From Acidimicrobiaceae bacterium (GTDB lineage Bacteria; Actinomycetota; Acidimicrobiia; Acidimicrobiales; UBA8190): a stretch of DNA of 64,000 nt. The notes under the pieces were generated by a model that worked only from the letters and a program-made list of their open reading frames with translations, had not been told where the DNA came from and did not search any database. Numbering within the stretch: the first letter of the stretch is position 1; the number at the start of each line of letters is the position of its first letter. The stretch covers positions 100,158-164,157 of the forward strand of contig PLXQ01000069.1 of assembly GCA_003151475.1 (NCBI GenBank), written 5' to 3'. The translations under genes were made by a program, and so were the position numbers. This document shows, in pieces, positions 1-8,577 of this stretch.

Positions 1-201
1 GAGCCGGCGCAGGTGCGGCGGGTGCTGACCGAGATCGGGCAGAACTACATGGACTACCGGATCGTGGCCCAGAGTGAAGCCGAGAAGCAGGCGGAGCTGT
101 CCACGGCGGCGGAGACCCTCGTCAGCGTCCCCTACTTCGAAACCGACGTCCACGACTTCGCCGGCCTCATGCGCCTGGGCGCCGGACTCTGGGGCGAATG
201 A
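1..201 (+). CDS. C-terminal end of a probable ArsA/ParA-like ATPase (partial)
   Basis: Only the last 66 codons are in the window; the reading frame is open from the first base and stops at 199-201. The tail has a charged helical stretch followed by VSVPYFETDVHDFAGLMRLG and an aromatic end. That hydrophobic-strand/DVHD/aliphatic-helix pattern resembles the C-termini of actinobacterial ArsA-like (anion-transporting ATPase family) proteins. No Walker motif is visible because the N-terminus is missing, so the assignment rests on tail resemblance alone and could be wrong. Confidence 0.4.
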   Translation, partial: EPAQVRRVLTEIGQNYMDYRIVAQSEAEKQAELSTAAETLVSVPYFETDVHDFAGLMRLGAGLWGE

Positions 202-240
202 TCCTGCGGGGTCGACGACTGACGCGATGAGCCCGTGTTG

Positions 241-1497
241 TCAGGACGTGCTGTGGTTGTCGGACATGAGCACCCTGGGCACACCGTCACCGTGGACCTT
301 GGCCGTGTACATGGCCGTGTCGGCCCGGGCCAGGATGGTTTCCGGTGTGTCGTCGGGGTACGGGTGGGCGACTCCCACGCTGGCGCTGAGCGAGATGGAA
401 CCGACCGAGAGGTCGGTGGGTAGCTCGATTGCTCTCGCCAACCGCTGAGACAGCTTCTCGAGGTCGCGCGAGTTCTCGGTCCTGGCCACCACCACGAATT
501 CGTCTCCGCCGTAGCGGGCCACGAAGTCGGCCCGCCGGACGCACTGACGCAGCCGATCTCCGAGCTTGCGCAACAATTCGTCGCCCACCTCTTCACCGAA
601 CCGGTCGTTGATGGGCTTGAAGCCGTCGAGGTCCAAGAAGATGACGGCCGTCTTCACGTCGTCGAGGCACCGCTCGAGGCGGCGGCACAAGGCGGCGCGG
701 TTGGGAAGGTCGGTGAGGGGATCGCGCGTCCCGATCCCTTCGAGCGCCGCTTGTGTGGCGCGTAGTTGGCTGATGTCGTGGCCCGAGACAACGAGTCCAC
801 CGACGGTGGGATCGTCCATCAGGTTCACGAAGCTCAGTTCGAAAGGCACCGATGTGGTGTTGTCGCGTCGGAGCAACTCGACCTCGACAGTGGTCGGTCC
901 CGTACTCCACTTGGGAGCATCGAGAGCGCGTGCCAAAGCCGCCGACAATGCGGGACGGTCCCTCTCGATGACGTAGTCGATCAGAGGTTTGCCTTCGACG
1001 AGTTCCTGGTCGTGGCCGAGCAGGCGCGTGATGGCGGCGGAGACGGATTCGATCTCACCTGTCGGCTCGAGAAGCATGATGATGCTCGCCGCATTGTGGA
1101 CGAGGGACCGGAACCGACCGACCTCGTTGTTGGCCACTTCCCAGCGCCGGCGTTCGGTGAGGTCGCGGATGCAGAGCACCAGGCCTCCGACGACAGAGTG
1201 AGCCAGGCGGTTGGAGGCGATGACCTCGACGAGCTTCCAACCCTCCCCGGCGCGTACTCGGAGCTCGATCGGTGTGCCGATGGCCTTGCCCTGGATGCTC
1301 GTGAGCGCGACCACGGCCAACTCCTTGTCATCGCTGTGGACGACATCGAGAGCGTTGGTCCCCGCCAGCTCCTCTGCGCTGCGGCCGAAGAGGCGCTCGG
1401 CGGCGTCGTTGGTCCACAACACGCCGCCCATCTGGTCCACGACGACGACAGCGTCGGGCAGCGACTGGGCGACGTCGGCCAGGCTTTCTCGGTCCAT
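241..1497 (-). CDS. PAS-PAS-GGDEF diguanylate cyclase
   Basis: This 418-residue protein should make cyclic-di-GMP from two GTP. Two PAS-like sensory domains occupy about residues 1-125 and 126-255. The GGDEF domain starts near DPLTDLPNRAALCRRLE. The active-site signature YGGDEF is intact at about 330-334, and an RRAD motif five residues upstream matches the RxxD product-inhibition site, so the enzyme should be active and feedback-inhibited. I see no signal peptide or membrane segment, so sensing is probably cytosolic. It is the first of several c-di-GMP genes here. The ATG at 1497 is the only good start. The input signal cannot be read from sequence. Confidence 0.93.
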   Translation of the reverse strand: MDRESLADVAQSLPDAVVVVDQMGGVLWTNDAAERLFGRSAEELAGTNALDVVHSDDKELAVVALTSIQGKAIGTPIELRVRAGEGWKLVEVIASNRLAHSVVGGLVLCIRDLTERRRWEVANNEVGRFRSLVHNAASIIMLLEPTGEIESVSAAITRLLGHDQELVEGKPLIDYVIERDRPALSAALARALDAPKWSTGPTTVEVELLRRDNTTSVPFELSFVNLMDDPTVGGLVVSGHDISQLRATQAALEGIGTRDPLTDLPNRAALCRRLERCLDDVKTAVIFLDLDGFKPINDRFGEEVGDELLRKLGDRLRQCVRRADFVARYGGDEFVVVARTENSRDLEKLSQRLARAIELPTDLSVGSISLSASVGVAHPYPDDTPETILARADTAMYTAKVHGDGVPRVLMSDNHSTS

Positions 1498-1670
1498 CTA
1501 AATCTGCGCCCCCGTCGTCACCGCATGACCATCGGCCGAGGAGCGCTCCGGGTTGACATGAGTCAGGCCAAGAAACCCCAGGTTGTTCATCTGTTGCGCC
1601 CCTCCAGCTACGGGGGGTGGTTCTGTGGGGGGCCCAAATCGGGTCCCCGAACCGCTCGTTTGCGACCGGC

Positions 1671-2387
1671 TCAGCCGTTGTCGGAGTTCTGGAGATGGTC
1701 GGCGAAGAACGAGAGAATGCGGCTCCAGGCATCCTCGGCCGACGCCGGGTTGTACCCGGTGCGCAGGATCTGATCCATGGCGGCCGCTTTCCCCGTGTGG
1801 TGGTTCAAGAAGCTGTGCCCGGAGGCGGGGTACTCCTTCACATCGTGGGGGATCCCGGCGGCCGTGAGCGCTTTTTCGAGCGGCGCCGCGTGTCCGCGCA
1901 GCATCCAGTCCCTGGCGCCATAGCTGGCCACGACGGGACAGGCGTCGGCCAGCAGGTGCTCCGCATGGCGCGGTACCAGGCCGTAATTGGGCGCCGCGGC
2001 GGCGAAGCCACGGCGCGGGGCCAGGGCGATGGCGAATCCTCCGCCCATGCAGAAACCGATCACTCCCACCCGTCCCGTGCCGCGTTCGTGGCCGGCCAAG
2101 AAGGCGCGCGCCACCTCGATGTCGTCAAAGGCGCGTCCCGAGCCCCGGGCCAGATTGACGAAGGTGGAGGCGACGCAGCGCACCTTGGGCCCCCAGGCGT
2201 ACAGGTCGGGAGCGAAGGCGACGTACCCGGCGCCGGCCAGATGATCGGCATGAGCCCGGATGTCGTCGTTGAGCCCGAAGGCCTCGGGAAGCACGAGCAC
2301 ACCGGCGCCCCGTTGGCCCTCGGCCGGGGGAACGGCGAGGTAGCCGATGACCGGCCCGCGGGGCCCCGGTATCTGGATCTCGCCCAT
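1671..2387 (-). CDS. Dienelactone hydrolase family protein
   Basis: An alpha/beta hydrolase of 238 residues, the usual length for dienelactone hydrolases. The family residues are present: Glu35 in PEAFGL, nucleophile Cys113 in GFCMGG, Asp160 in GARDWM and His191 in ASGHSF. Canonical members hydrolyse dienelactone to maleylacetate in chloroaromatic catabolism, but many homologues act on other lactones or esters. No aromatic-catabolism genes adjoin it, so the substrate is open. The Shine-Dalgarno is weak (GGGGCGACG just before the ATG). Probably cytosolic. Confidence 0.9.
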   Translation of the reverse strand: MGEIQIPGPRGPVIGYLAVPPAEGQRGAGVLVLPEAFGLNDDIRAHADHLAGAGYVAFAPDLYAWGPKVRCVASTFVNLARGSGRAFDDIEVARAFLAGHERGTGRVGVIGFCMGGGFAIALAPRRGFAAAAPNYGLVPRHAEHLLADACPVVASYGARDWMLRGHAAPLEKALTAAGIPHDVKEYPASGHSFLNHHTGKAAAMDQILRTGYNPASAEDAWSRILSFFADHLQNSDNG

Positions 2388-2563
2388 CGTCGCCCCATTT
2401 CTTCGTGGCGCCTCGACGGCGCCGCCCCGATGTCATCGAGGCCGACAATGAGCAGCCAACCGATGGGCATCGCCCACACAATGACACGGGCCACGGCGCC
2501 CGGTCCGGGCGGGTTGTGCTGTCTTGGTTGAAGAAATAGTCCGGTTTTGCCGACAGGATATTC

Positions 2564-3319
2564 GTGAGGCAGCAAACGACGATCAAAGAAGAAAAGCGGG
2601 TCACCATACGGACGTGTGGGTTCGCCTTCACCACCACAGGGCGGCCCTGCGCCAACCACGTGGGTGACGACGAGCTCTACTGCCGGGCCGGGCATCCCTG
2701 CGCCACCGGCTTGGTGCACCGTGGTCACGTCGACGCCGGAGGTTGGGCGGCGCGTCACGGCGGTACGTCGCTCGACGTCTCCCTGGACTCGGCCGTCTCG
2801 CATCGGGGCCGGCGCGCCATGAAGCTGCTGGCGCGTTCCCTGGCGCACGAGGACGCCGAGGCCGACGGGGTCTGCGCCGATCGCGTCCTGGCCGATCCGG
2901 CGATCGCCCTGGCGCTGCTCGGCTCGCCCGACGCCGCTCCGGCGGCGCGTGACGCCGTCGTTCAGCGGTTCGGTCTGGTGGGAGCCTTTCTCGTCGTCGG
3001 TCACGAGGACCGTTGGCACCGCCGGCTCGCCGTCGTGTCGGGCGACCCCGAGGCCACGGCCGGCGACGAGGTGTCGGTCTATCTCGAGCGGCTGGTCAAG
3101 CATTTCGCCCATCTCGACGTCCACAAGATGGCCACGCTCCTGAACGACATCGACTGTGCCGAGAACGGGGTACCTGACGACGACGTCGCCGTGGCCCGTC
3201 ACCGTTTGCACGCCGCCTATGCCGTGGCCGCCCGCGACGGCACCGAGGTGTCGCACCACGAGTACATGGAGTCACTCAACGAGGTCTTGAGCATGACGCG
3301 CCCGGCGGTGGCGTCGTGA
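2564..3319 (+). CDS. Hypothetical protein with N-terminal Cys/His-rich segment
   Basis: I do not recognise this 251-residue protein. Residues 18-46 contain C-x10-C-x10-C-x5-C spacing (CGFAF...PCANHV...YCRAGHPC), suggesting a small metal-binding knuckle. The rest is Ala/Asp/His-rich and predicted helical, with no membrane segment. Codon use matches the neighbours. The GTG at 2564 has no convincing Shine-Dalgarno; a purine-rich run (AAAGAAGAAAAGCGG) lies further in but is not followed by a usable in-frame start, so the start is uncertain. The C-terminus KxATLLNDID...HHEYMESLNEVLSM is the most ordered-looking part. Confidence 0.7.
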   Translation: MRQQTTIKEEKRVTIRTCGFAFTTTGRPCANHVGDDELYCRAGHPCATGLVHRGHVDAGGWAARHGGTSLDVSLDSAVSHRGRRAMKLLARSLAHEDAEADGVCADRVLADPAIALALLGSPDAAPAARDAVVQRFGLVGAFLVVGHEDRWHRRLAVVSGDPEATAGDEVSVYLERLVKHFAHLDVHKMATLLNDIDCAENGVPDDDVAVARHRLHAAYAVAARDGTEVSHHEYMESLNEVLSMTRPAVAS

Positions 3320-3438
3320 TCCACCTGCGCTGAGGAGCGGTTCCCGGTCCCGTTCCGGTCTCTTTTCCGGCCGGTGCCCGAGACGCCGATGAGGGTCGTG
3401 CCGCCCGCCGCCCTACGATGCGGGCGGAGGTGAGCCCG

Positions 3439-4101
3439 ATGACCGATATCGTCGATCCCGTTCTGGAAGCGTACGCGGAAGCCCATACAACGCCGCCGCC
3501 CCCGCATCTCGTGGCCGTGGCCATCGAAACCCAGGACACCTTGGACTTCCCCGGCATGATGGTGGGAACCCTCGAAGGGCGGTTCCTCGAGATGCTGGTC
3601 TTCGCCCAGCGTCCGCGATGGGTGCTCGAGATCGGGACGTTCAGCGGCTATTCCGCCCTGGCCATGGCCGCCGGGCTCCCCCCCGACGGACGCATCACCA
3701 CGTGCGAGCTCAACCCCGCCCACGCCGAGGTGGCCCTTCGCAATATCGCCACCAGTCCCTACGCCGGGCGGATCGAAGTCATCGAGGGACCGGCCCTGCA
3801 GACGGTGACCTCTCTCGACGGCCCCTTCGACTTCGTCTTCATCGACGCCGACAAGCCGAGCTACCTGGCCTACTACGAGGCGGTCCTGCCGAAGCTGGCC
3901 GCCGGTGGGCTCATTGCCGCCGACAACACGCTGTGGAGCGGCAACGTCGTGGACGAGAAAGACTCGTCCGACAACACCCGCGCCATCCGGGCCTTCAATG
4001 ACACTGTCGCCGCCGACCCTCGAGTGGTGTGCGTCCAACTCACCGTCCGAGACGGTGTGACGCTCATCCGCCGGGCCGACGACGTCGCCCGGTTGCGCTG
4101 A
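3439..4101 (+). CDS. SAM-dependent O-methyltransferase (COMT-like, Methyltransf_3 family)
   Basis: Class I Rossmann methyltransferase. The SAM-binding loop is VLEIGTFSGYSALAMA, followed by an acidic ribose-binding strand (TTCELNPAH), FVFIDADKPSY with the metal-ligand Asp, and AADNTLWSG, all hallmarks of the divalent-metal catechol/caffeoyl-CoA O-methyltransferase family. I chose the ATG at 3439 because GGAGGTGAG at 3426-3434 sits just upstream; the in-frame ATG at 3418 would put that signal inside the gene. TACGAT at 3414-3419 could be the -10 element. The acceptor is unknown. The PHP gene follows 22 nt downstream and may be co-transcribed. Confidence 0.92.
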   Translation: MTDIVDPVLEAYAEAHTTPPPPHLVAVAIETQDTLDFPGMMVGTLEGRFLEMLVFAQRPRWVLEIGTFSGYSALAMAAGLPPDGRITTCELNPAHAEVALRNIATSPYAGRIEVIEGPALQTVTSLDGPFDFVFIDADKPSYLAYYEAVLPKLAAGGLIAADNTLWSGNVVDEKDSSDNTRAIRAFNDTVAADPRVVCVQLTVRDGVTLIRRADDVARLR

Positions 4102-4123
4102 CCGAACCGGGCCCCGGACCGTC

Positions 4124-5011
4124 GTGCTCGACTACCACCTCCATCTCTGGCCCCACGGCGAGCGCGACACGGCGCCCACCCTGGATCAGGTGGCGGCCTA
4201 CTGCGAGCGGGCCGCGGCGGGCGGCGTCACCGAGATCGCCCTGACGGAGCACCTCTTTCGTTTCTCCCAGGCCGACCGGCTCCTGCGCGGCTTCTGGCTC
4301 GACGAGCCCGACGCCGCGTTGCGGATGTCCATGGAGAGCTACTGGGACGAGCACGCCCGCGCCGATCTCGATGCGTATGTCGGGTGCGTCCTCGCCGCCC
4401 AAGATGCCGGTCTTCCCGTCGTCCTCGGCCTCGAGGTGGACTACTACCGGGGCCGGATGGATGATGTAGCCGCACTGCTCGCCGGATACCCCTTCGACGT
4501 CCTGCTCGGATCGGTCCACTGGATCGGCACCTGGCGATTCGACGATCTTGACGACCGGGTCTCGATGGACCAGTGGACGGTGCGCCAGGTGGATGCGGCC
4601 TGGTCCGACTACGTGGGGGCCATCGAGGAGCTCGCGGCGTCAGGAACGTGCGACGTACTGGCCCACCCCGACCTCGTGAAGGCGGCCGGCCATCGGACCG
4701 GCGCCCCCGAGGAATGTTGGGACAGGCTCGTCGAAGCGGCCGTGTCGTCGGGCATGGCGGCCGAGCTTTCGTCGGCCGGCTACCGCAAGCCGGCGGCCGA
4801 GGCCTACCCGGCGCCGCCGCTTCTGGAACGCTTCGTGCGTCACGGAGTTCCCCTCACCACCGCTTCCGACGCTCACCGCCTGGCCGACGTGGCCGACAGG
4901 TCGGCCGAGCTCGCCGGCCAGCTCTCGGCGTTGGAGGTCGGTAGCCTGCGGGCCTTTCGCCGCCGCCGGCCGCACGACGTGCCCTGGCAGGCGGAGGTTC
5001 GCCTCCCGTGA
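4124..5011 (+). CDS. PHP-domain phosphatase (histidinol-phosphatase-like)
   Basis: The PHP metal-binding motifs occur in order: DYHLHLW at the N-terminus, ALTEH, LGLEVDY, GSVHW, DVLAHPDLVK and TASDAHR. Length (about 295 residues) and motif set fit the HisK-type histidinol-phosphate phosphatase branch, which acts in the penultimate step of histidine synthesis, although PHP proteins can dephosphorylate other substrates. No his genes adjoin it, so the role is inferred from family. The GTG start at 4124 places HLHLW at the very N-terminus, as is usual. Its stop overlaps the start of the downstream kinase by 4 nt (GTGA), implying translational coupling. Confidence 0.85.
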   Translation: MLDYHLHLWPHGERDTAPTLDQVAAYCERAAAGGVTEIALTEHLFRFSQADRLLRGFWLDEPDAALRMSMESYWDEHARADLDAYVGCVLAAQDAGLPVVLGLEVDYYRGRMDDVAALLAGYPFDVLLGSVHWIGTWRFDDLDDRVSMDQWTVRQVDAAWSDYVGAIEELAASGTCDVLAHPDLVKAAGHRTGAPEECWDRLVEAAVSSGMAAELSSAGYRKPAAEAYPAPPLLERFVRHGVPLTTASDAHRLADVADRSAELAGQLSALEVGSLRAFRRRRPHDVPWQAEVRLP

Positions 5012-6597
5012 TGATGACCCCGGCGGAGCTGGCGGCGTCGTTCACCGATCTCGACGAAGCCGATTTCGATCATCTGCAACGTCTGCTCGGTTCGTGGGGC
5101 GTTCTCTCCGACCTGTCGTTCTCGGACCTCCTGCTGCTGGTTCCGGCCAAGGGAGCCGATGGTGAGCGCCTTCTCGTCCTCGGCCAGATCCGACCGACGA
5201 CGAGCGTGACTCTGTTGCGCGTCGACCTCGTCGGCCAGGTGGTGGCGGCCGCCGACTGGCAGGTGGCGGCGGAAGCGGTGCGCACCGGGAAGGTGGTGTC
5301 CGGGGTGGCCGACGTGCCCGCCCCCACACCTCTGCCCGCTCCCCTGCCCTCATGGCCCGTCCACGAGCAGGGATCAGATACCGGAGAGGTGCCCGCCGTC
5401 CCCGACACGGCCCAGTTCGAGTGCGTCCCTGTCCCGCTCGGAGGCGAAGTTCGTGCCGTCATGGTCCGCATCGGGCCGCTCGAAGACCGGCGCCGGTCCT
5501 ACCGCCTGGAGCGCGTCTACCGCGATCTTTACCAGCGGCTGGCGGCCATGGTGGCTGCCGGCGACTACCCCTTTGCCGGCGAGGACGTCACCACCGAGGA
5601 CGCCCCGCGCGTGGGCGACGGCCTGATCCTTGTCGACACCGAGGGACGGATCGTCTACTCGTCACCGAACGCCATGAGCGCGCTGCACCGTATGGGTGTG
5701 AGCGACGCCGTCGAGAGCCGCCGGCTGCCCGACCTCGGAGTCGAGGAGACGGCCATCGACCGCGCCCTGGCCGCCGGCTGCCCCGTCATCGAAGAGGTCG
5801 AGCGCCGTCCCGACGTCATCGTCCTCGTCCACTGCACGCCTTTGTTGGCCGGCGGCCTGGTGACGGGGGCCATGGTCCTGCTGCGCGACGTGACCGATCT
5901 CCGCCGACTCGACCGCCTCCTTCTGTCCAAGGACGCCGCCATCCGCGAGGTCCATCACCGGGTCAAGAACAACCTGCAGACGATCTCGTCACTGCTGCGC
6001 CTCCAGGCCCGGCGTCTCGCCCCCGGTGAGGGTCAAGAGGCCCTGAGAGAGGCCGAGCGGCGCGTCCGTTCCATCGCCGTCGTCCACGAGATCTTGTCGC
6101 GCGAACCCGGCGACGAGGTCCCTTTCGACGAGATCGTGGGATCGCTCGTGCGGATGGCCGAGGATTCGGCGCTGTCGGGTCACGGCGTCACCATCCAGGT
6201 CACCGGCGATATCGGTGAGGTCGGGGCCGATGTGGCCACCCCGCTGGCCGTCGTTCTGGCCGAGCTTCTGCAGAACGCCGTCGAGCACGCCTTCCCCTCC
6301 AACGGCACCGACGGGGCGCAGGCGGCCGAGGGAGAAGGCGAGGGCACCGAGATCGGGCACGTCGATCTCGTCTTGGCCAACGACGGACGGCGTCTCACTC
6401 TGCAGGTGCGTGACGACGGTGTCGGTCTTCCCGCCGGCTTCGACATAGAGGCCACCAAGAGCCTGGGGCTCTCCATCGTCCGCGACCTCGTCACCGGTCA
6501 GCTCGAAGGCACCATCATCATGGAGAGTCGTGGTGGGACGTTGGTGACGCTCGACATCCCGGTGGCCAGCGTCGACGCCGGTGAGTCCTGGAGCTGA
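5008..6597 (+). CDS. pdtaS: PdtaS-type cytosolic sensor histidine kinase (GAF-PAS-HisKA_2-HATPase)
   Basis: The architecture and many residues match mycobacterial PdtaS (Rv3220c). An N-terminal GAF-like domain contains LSDLSFSDLLLLVP, a PAS domain contains VGDGLILVDTEGRIVYSSPN, and the dimerisation region SKDAAIREVHHRVKNNLQT has the phosphoacceptor at His316 or His317. The ATPase domain follows with ELLQNAVEHAF and DDGVGLPAGF. No membrane segments are visible. PdtaS phosphorylates an ANTAR-domain RNA-binding antiterminator; no receiver-ANTAR partner is in the window, though two GAF-ANTAR proteins lie near 60 kb. The start is ambiguous among GTG 5008, ATG 5011 and ATG 5014; GGAGG at 4993-4997 favours 5008. 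Confidence 0.92.
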   Translation: MMMTPAELAASFTDLDEADFDHLQRLLGSWGVLSDLSFSDLLLLVPAKGADGERLLVLGQIRPTTSVTLLRVDLVGQVVAAADWQVAAEAVRTGKVVSGVADVPAPTPLPAPLPSWPVHEQGSDTGEVPAVPDTAQFECVPVPLGGEVRAVMVRIGPLEDRRRSYRLERVYRDLYQRLAAMVAAGDYPFAGEDVTTEDAPRVGDGLILVDTEGRIVYSSPNAMSALHRMGVSDAVESRRLPDLGVEETAIDRALAAGCPVIEEVERRPDVIVLVHCTPLLAGGLVTGAMVLLRDVTDLRRLDRLLLSKDAAIREVHHRVKNNLQTISSLLRLQARRLAPGEGQEALREAERRVRSIAVVHEILSREPGDEVPFDEIVGSLVRMAEDSALSGHGVTIQVTGDIGEVGADVATPLAVVLAELLQNAVEHAFPSNGTDGAQAAEGEGEGTEIGHVDLVLANDGRRLTLQVRDDGVGLPAGFDIEATKSLGLSIVRDLVTGQLEGTIIMESRGGTLVTLDIPVASVDAGESWS

Positions 6598-6618
6598 GAG
6601 GTCCGGTCCTGGCGTGGA

Positions 6619-7335
6619 TCAGGAGTCTTCGGTACCGGAGAAGCGGTATCCGATCCCACGCACGGTGTGGAGCCACCGCGGTTGAGCCGGGTCGGGTTCG
6701 AGTTTCAGCCGCAGCCGCCGGATGTGCTCGGTCACCGTGGCCGGGTCCTGCCACTCCTGCGTCGATCCCCATACGTGTTCAAGCAGCTCCTCGCGGCTGA
6801 ACACCTGCTCGGCGGCGGTGGCCAAGAAGGCCAGCAGGTCGAATTCCTTCGGCGTGAGGTCCACCGTCCTGCCGTCGACCTCGACCCGGTGCGCCGCCCG
6901 GTCGATCACGAGTCCCCCGTGTTCGACCTTGTTCACGGCGTGGGCCGGATGCCCCCGACGCAGGACGGCGCGGATGCGCGCCTCGAGCTCAGGCAGCGAG
7001 CACGGCTTCACCACGTAGTCGTCGGCACCGAGATCGAGCACGCGGATCCGCTCGGATTCCTCGGACCGTCCGGTCAGAACGATCACCGGCAGGGCCCCGT
7101 CGCGGCGCAGCCGGGACAGGACCTCGTCGCCGTCGATGCCGGGAAGGCCGAGGTCGAGAAGGACCAGGTCGTACCGGCCCAGGCTGGCCTCACGCAGCGT
7201 CGAAGGCCCGTCCACCGCTTCACCCACGTGGTAGCCGACGCGTTGGAGAAACAGCCTGGTCGCCGTGCGGCTGGCCTGGTCGTCTTCCGCCACGAGCACC
7301 GTGCGCTCGTCCTCGGTCATCGTCACAACGGTCAC
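6619..7335 (-). CDS. OmpR/PhoB-type response regulator
   Basis: A receiver domain (residues about 12-125) has the acidic pocket VAEDDQ, the phosphoacceptor in LVLLDLGLPG, Thr in VIVLTGRS and the invariant Lys in DYVVKPC. A winged-helix DNA-binding domain follows, with VDLTPKEFDLLAFLA and HIRRLRLKLEPDP and the typical end TVRGIGYRF. It should bind DNA as a phosphorylated dimer. It converges on the PdtaS gene and has no adjacent HisKA-type partner, so it is an orphan regulator here. Cross-talk with PdtaS is unlikely because the families differ. The GTG at 7335 has GAAGG upstream; ATG 7320 is an alternative. Confidence 0.93.
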   Translation of the reverse strand: MTVVTMTEDERTVLVAEDDQASRTATRLFLQRVGYHVGEAVDGPSTLREASLGRYDLVLLDLGLPGIDGDEVLSRLRRDGALPVIVLTGRSEESERIRVLDLGADDYVVKPCSLPELEARIRAVLRRGHPAHAVNKVEHGGLVIDRAAHRVEVDGRTVDLTPKEFDLLAFLATAAEQVFSREELLEHVWGSTQEWQDPATVTEHIRRLRLKLEPDPAQPRWLHTVRGIGYRFSGTEDS

Positions 7336-7394
7336 CTCTACACCTTCGTCTTTCGGCGGCTCAGGCTTGAGCCGCTGTTGTGGATCGTGGCCCC

Positions 7395-8399
7395 TCAGGC
7401 CGAGAAGATCGGGAGAACCTGGTCGATGAACAGGTCGACGAGCTCGGGATCGAAGAAGCGGCCACTTTCGGTCACCAGCTCCTGGACCGCCTCGTCCACC
7501 GTCCAGGCACGCTTGTAAGGGCGTTCGTGCGTGAGGGCGTCAAAGACATCGCAGACAGCCACGACCCGGCCGGGCAGGGGAATGGCCTCGCCCTCGAGGC
7601 CGTAGGGGTAGCCGAGGCCGTTCCAGCGCTCGTGGTGGGTCTCGGCGATGACCCGGGCCACCGTCAGTACCTCCGACGTGGTCTCCCCGATGATCTGGGC
7701 GCCGATCGTCGTGTGGGTCCGTACGAGCTCGAATTCCTCGGCACTGAGTTTTCCCGGCTTGAGCAGGACCGAATCGGGGACGCCGACCTTGCCCAGGTCA
7801 TGCAGCGGCGCCGCCTTCTCGATCAGCTCCGCCAGGTCGTCGGTCACCCCGGCCGCCCGCGCCAGCAACGCCGAGGTCCTGCCGACTCGTTCGGTGTGGT
7901 CGTCCGTCTCGTCGCGGAACTCGTCGTGCAGGCGCTTCAGCGACTGCAGATGGCAGCCCTCGAGCTCTCGACGTTGCCCGTCGAGACGCAGGTGGATGCG
8001 CCGGGTCTCCAGGTGGTTGCGCACCCGCAGCCCGACCTCGGTCGTGTCGAACGGTTTGGTCAGGAAGTCGGTGGCCCCGGCGCCCATGGCGTCGCGTCGC
8101 GCCCGGGCCGTGACATCGGCCGACAGCATGATGACGGGGAGGTACTCGTCGGGTTCGAGAAGTGCGCCCACCTGACGGAGCAGCTCCAGCCCACCCACAT
8201 GAGGCATATGGAGGTCGAGCAGGACGATGTCCGGTCGCTGGGCATCGAAGAGGGTGCGGAACTGCCGGGGATCCGTCGTGCTGCGGATCCGGGTGAAGCC
8301 GTTGCGCTCCAAGATGGATTCGACCAAGGCGACGTTCGCCGGCTCGTCGTCGACGACGAGCACATCGGCTCCACGCAGCAGACCCTCGTCGAGGTTCAC
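7395..8399 (-). CDS. Receiver-HD-GYP response regulator (c-di-GMP phosphodiesterase-like)
   Basis: An N-terminal receiver domain (about 1-125) has VVDDEPANVALVE, the phosphoacceptor in IVLLDLHMP and Lys in DFLTKPFD. A coiled linker leads to an HD-GYP domain with LHDLGKVGVPDSVLLKPG, HTTIGAQI, AETHHERWNGLGYPYGL and DVFDALTHERPYK. HD-GYP proteins hydrolyse cyclic-di-GMP or related dinucleotides. The GYP tripeptide and HD metal ligands are all present, so activity is plausible. The GTG start at 8399 has GGGGGAAG upstream. It sits downstream of whiB1 on the same strand, separated by about 180 nt that contain a terminator-like hairpin. Confidence 0.93.
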   Translation of the reverse strand: MNLDEGLLRGADVLVVDDEPANVALVESILERNGFTRIRSTTDPRQFRTLFDAQRPDIVLLDLHMPHVGGLELLRQVGALLEPDEYLPVIMLSADVTARARRDAMGAGATDFLTKPFDTTEVGLRVRNHLETRRIHLRLDGQRRELEGCHLQSLKRLHDEFRDETDDHTERVGRTSALLARAAGVTDDLAELIEKAAPLHDLGKVGVPDSVLLKPGKLSAEEFELVRTHTTIGAQIIGETTSEVLTVARVIAETHHERWNGLGYPYGLEGEAIPLPGRVVAVCDVFDALTHERPYKRAWTVDEAVQELVTESGRFFDPELVDLFIDQVLPIFSA

Positions 8400-8554
8400 C
8401 GGACTTCCCCCTCAGGCGGCCAACGGCCCCCACGACAACCACCGAGAGTGTCGGCCGGCACCGGTGCGAGCTTGAGCCCGGACGCGAAGCGTGAGACCCC
8501 GAAGGCGTTAGAGGGGTCGGAGAAATCAGGGGAGAAGGTCAGAGGCGCGATGCG

Positions 8555-8571
8555 CCCGACGGCCCGTCGGG
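8555..8571 (-). terminator. Hairpin just after the whiB1 stop codon
   Basis: CCCGAC and GTCGGG flank a 5-nt loop, starting seven bases past the whiB1 stop. The stem is GC-rich but has no U-tract, so it may be a terminator or mRNA 3'-end stabiliser. A second weaker dyad (GACCCC/GGGGTC, 8495-8518) lies further along. Confidence 0.4.
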
Positions 8572-8577
8572 GCTGCG

